Positions 4,670 to 5,897 of a stretch of DNA of 5,897 bases are shown one piece after another. Position 1 is the stretch's first letter; every line of letters begins with the position of its first letter. The stretch spans positions 116,716-122,612 of the forward strand of contig KL568569.1 of the NCBI GenBank assembly GCA_000715605.1, written 5' to 3'. Origin of the DNA: Streptomyces speibonae (lineage in GTDB: Bacteria > Actinomycetota > Actinomycetes > Streptomycetales > Streptomycetaceae). Position numbers and translations under genes: made by a program. Below the pieces are notes generated by a model. That model saw nothing but the letters and a program-made list of their open reading frames with translations, searched no databases and was not told where the DNA came from.

Positions 4670-5897
4670 TCAGGGAAGACCGCCGTGCCGGGTCACCGCC
4701 AGGGGGTGTTTTCCGGTTACGGTGCCGGTCACCGCCAGGGCGCCGTCCCGGTCCGTGCGCAGGACCGTCGCGCCGTCGGCCGTCAGGGCGGTGATCGTGG
4801 TGGGGGACGGGTGGCCGTAGGTGTTGTCCCTTCCTGTGCTGATCAGGGCCAGGCGGGGGGACGCGCGGCGGATGAGGGCCGGGGACTGGTAGGCCGAGCC
4901 GTGGTGGGCGACCTTGAGGACGTCCACGTCGGTCAGGCGGTCGGCGACCGGGGCCCTCGCCAGGGCGCTTTGGGACGGGGGTTCCAGGTCGCCGAGGAGC
5001 AGCAGGCGCAGGCCCGCCGTGCGGACCAGCATGGCCACGCTCGCGTCGTTCGGGCCCTCCGCCGCCGGATGTGCGCCCGGCGGCGGCCACACCACCTCCC
5101 AGGACAAGTCGCCCGTACGACGCTCCTCGCCCGCGACGGCATGCGTCACCGGGATGTCCTCGGCGGCCGCGATTCTTCGTACGAACGCGGCCTGGTCGGC
5201 GGGCTCTTCGTACGTCGTCGTCCCGATGCCACCTACTTCTCGTCCGCGCAGCACACCGGGCAGGCCCGCCACGTGGTCGGCGTGGAAGTGGGTCAGGACG
5301 ACCAGCGGGACGCGGTCGACGTCCAGGGAGCGCAGGCAGCGGTCCACGAGGACCGGGTCGGGTCCGGCGTCGACCACCACGCCGGAGCCCTCCCCCGCCG
5401 CCAGTACCAACGCGTCGCCCTGACCGACGTCGCACATCACCATGCGCCAGCCGGGCGGCGGCCAGCCCGTGACGGCCCGGGTCAGGGGCCGTGGCTGCAC
5501 CACCAGCAGGAGCAGAAAGAGTGCGCAGGCGGCGGACCACCAGGGGTGGTGCAGCAGGCGCCGGCCCAGGACCAGTGCGGCCGCGGTGGCGGCGCCGAGG
5601 GTCGCCGCGCCGGTCCAGCCGCCCGGCCAGTCCACTCCCGCGCCGGGCAGCGCCGCCCCGGTCCTGGCGACCTGCGCGAGCCACTCCGTGGGCCGGCCCG
5701 CGCACCAGGCCAGTGCCTTCGCCGCCGGCATCGCCACGGGCGCGGTGGCCAGCGCCAGGAAGCCCAGCACCGTGGCAGGTGCCAGCGCGAACTCCGCGAG
5801 CAGGTTGCACGGGATCGCCACCAGGCTCACCCGCGCGGCGAGCACGGCCACCACCGGTGCGCACAGTGCCTGCGCGGCGGCCGCGGCGGCCAGTGCT
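4670..5897 (-). CDS. comEC: ComEC/Rec2 DNA-uptake channel protein, C-terminal part
   Basis: ComEC forms the inner-membrane channel that takes up single-stranded DNA in transformable bacteria; a homologue is common in Streptomyces although natural competence is not established there. The window holds the last 408 codons and the gene runs off the right edge: the frame is open to the final base, and the Val codon at 5854 is internal, not a start. The N-terminal part of the fragment is the end of the competence domain, with hydrophobic segments (ARVSLVAIPCNLLAEFALAP and WWSAACALFLLLLVVQ). The rest is a metallo-beta-lactamase-fold domain: DVGQGD (5431-5414), VVVDAGP, HFHADH (5290-5273), LLLLGDLE, AHHGS (the HHGS part at 4906-4895) and DNTYGHP. 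These metal-site motifs are intact, so a nuclease-like domain is probably functional. The gene converges on the MFS gene. Confidence 0.92.
   Translation of the reverse strand, partial: ALAAAAAAQALCAPVVAVLAARVSLVAIPCNLLAEFALAPATVLGFLALATAPVAMPAAKALAWCAGRPTEWLAQVARTGAALPGAGVDWPGGWTGAATLGAATAAALVLGRRLLHHPWWSAACALFLLLLVVQPRPLTRAVTGWPPPGWRMVMCDVGQGDALVLAAGEGSGVVVDAGPDPVLVDRCLRSLDVDRVPLVVLTHFHADHVAGLPGVLRGREVGGIGTTTYEEPADQAAFVRRIAAAEDIPVTHAVAGEERRTGDLSWEVVWPPPGAHPAAEGPNDASVAMLVRTAGLRLLLLGDLEPPSQSALARAPVADRLTDVDVLKVAHHGSAYQSPALIRRASPRLALISTGRDNTYGHPSPTTITALTADGATVLRTDRDGALAVTGTVTGKHPLAVTRHGGLP
4691..4740. repeat. Short direct repeats near the comEC 3' end
   Basis: GGTCACCGCCAGGG occurs at 4691-4704 and again at 4727-4740, 36 bases apart, each preceded by GTGCCG. 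On the minus strand they encode the two LAVT segments near the ComEC C-terminus. This is probably a small internal duplication in the coding tail, not a functional site. Confidence 0.6.

Noticed and set aside
5852..5854. GTG at 5854 as the comEC start
   Set aside because: The frame continues upstream without a stop to the window edge, and the upstream residues continue a membrane segment of the competence domain.
4404..5864. 486-codon minus-strand frame overlapping comEC and the MFS 3' end
   Set aside because: The comEC frame carries all the metallo-beta-lactamase motifs; this frame is Gly/Arg/Pro-rich and has no recognisable domain.

Overview
This is a high-GC (roughly 70%) chromosomal segment whose rpsT, holA and comEC products look like those of Streptomyces or a close actinobacterial relative. 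The coding regions end mostly in G or C, and the intrinsic hairpins lack U-tracts. No IS element, tRNA, rRNA or CRISPR array is visible.

Layout. rpsT (ribosomal protein S20) lies on the + strand at the left. It converges on a minus-strand set read right to left: an arylamine N-acetyltransferase (nat), an 84-residue acidic protein, and holA (DNA polymerase III delta). These have gaps of 15 and 39 bases and look like one transcription unit. Two inverted repeats in the 185-base convergent gap probably terminate transcription from both sides. To the right of nat is a 526-base divergent region, then a + strand DHA2-type MFS efflux gene. The right edge is the 3' part of comEC on the minus strand. 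It faces the MFS gene across only 21 bases, and a small hairpin fits between the two stop codons.

How the genes relate. rpsT, holA and comEC are core functions (translation, replication clamp loading, DNA transport across the membrane). nat and the MFS gene look accessory. The MFS gene has its own promoter-like element, leader and terminator-like hairpin, and it points against its neighbours, so it may be an inserted cassette between comEC and the nat-holA unit.

The most interesting part is the 165-base leader of the MFS gene. A TAGCGT -10 element with an upstream TG sits 7 bases before an ATG. This ATG would begin a leaderless 18-codon peptide with six U-ending (rare) codons near its start, including two UGU cysteine codons. 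Downstream, four pairings overlap in a chain: the peptide stop-codon region can pair with the first hairpin, the first excludes the second, the second excludes the third, and the third partly buries the MFS Shine-Dalgarno. This is the logic of ribosome-mediated attenuation, and it is inferred from hand-found pairings only. A second possible coupling device precedes nat: a 27-codon upstream ORF with a good Shine-Dalgarno that ends in an ATGA overlap with the nat start.
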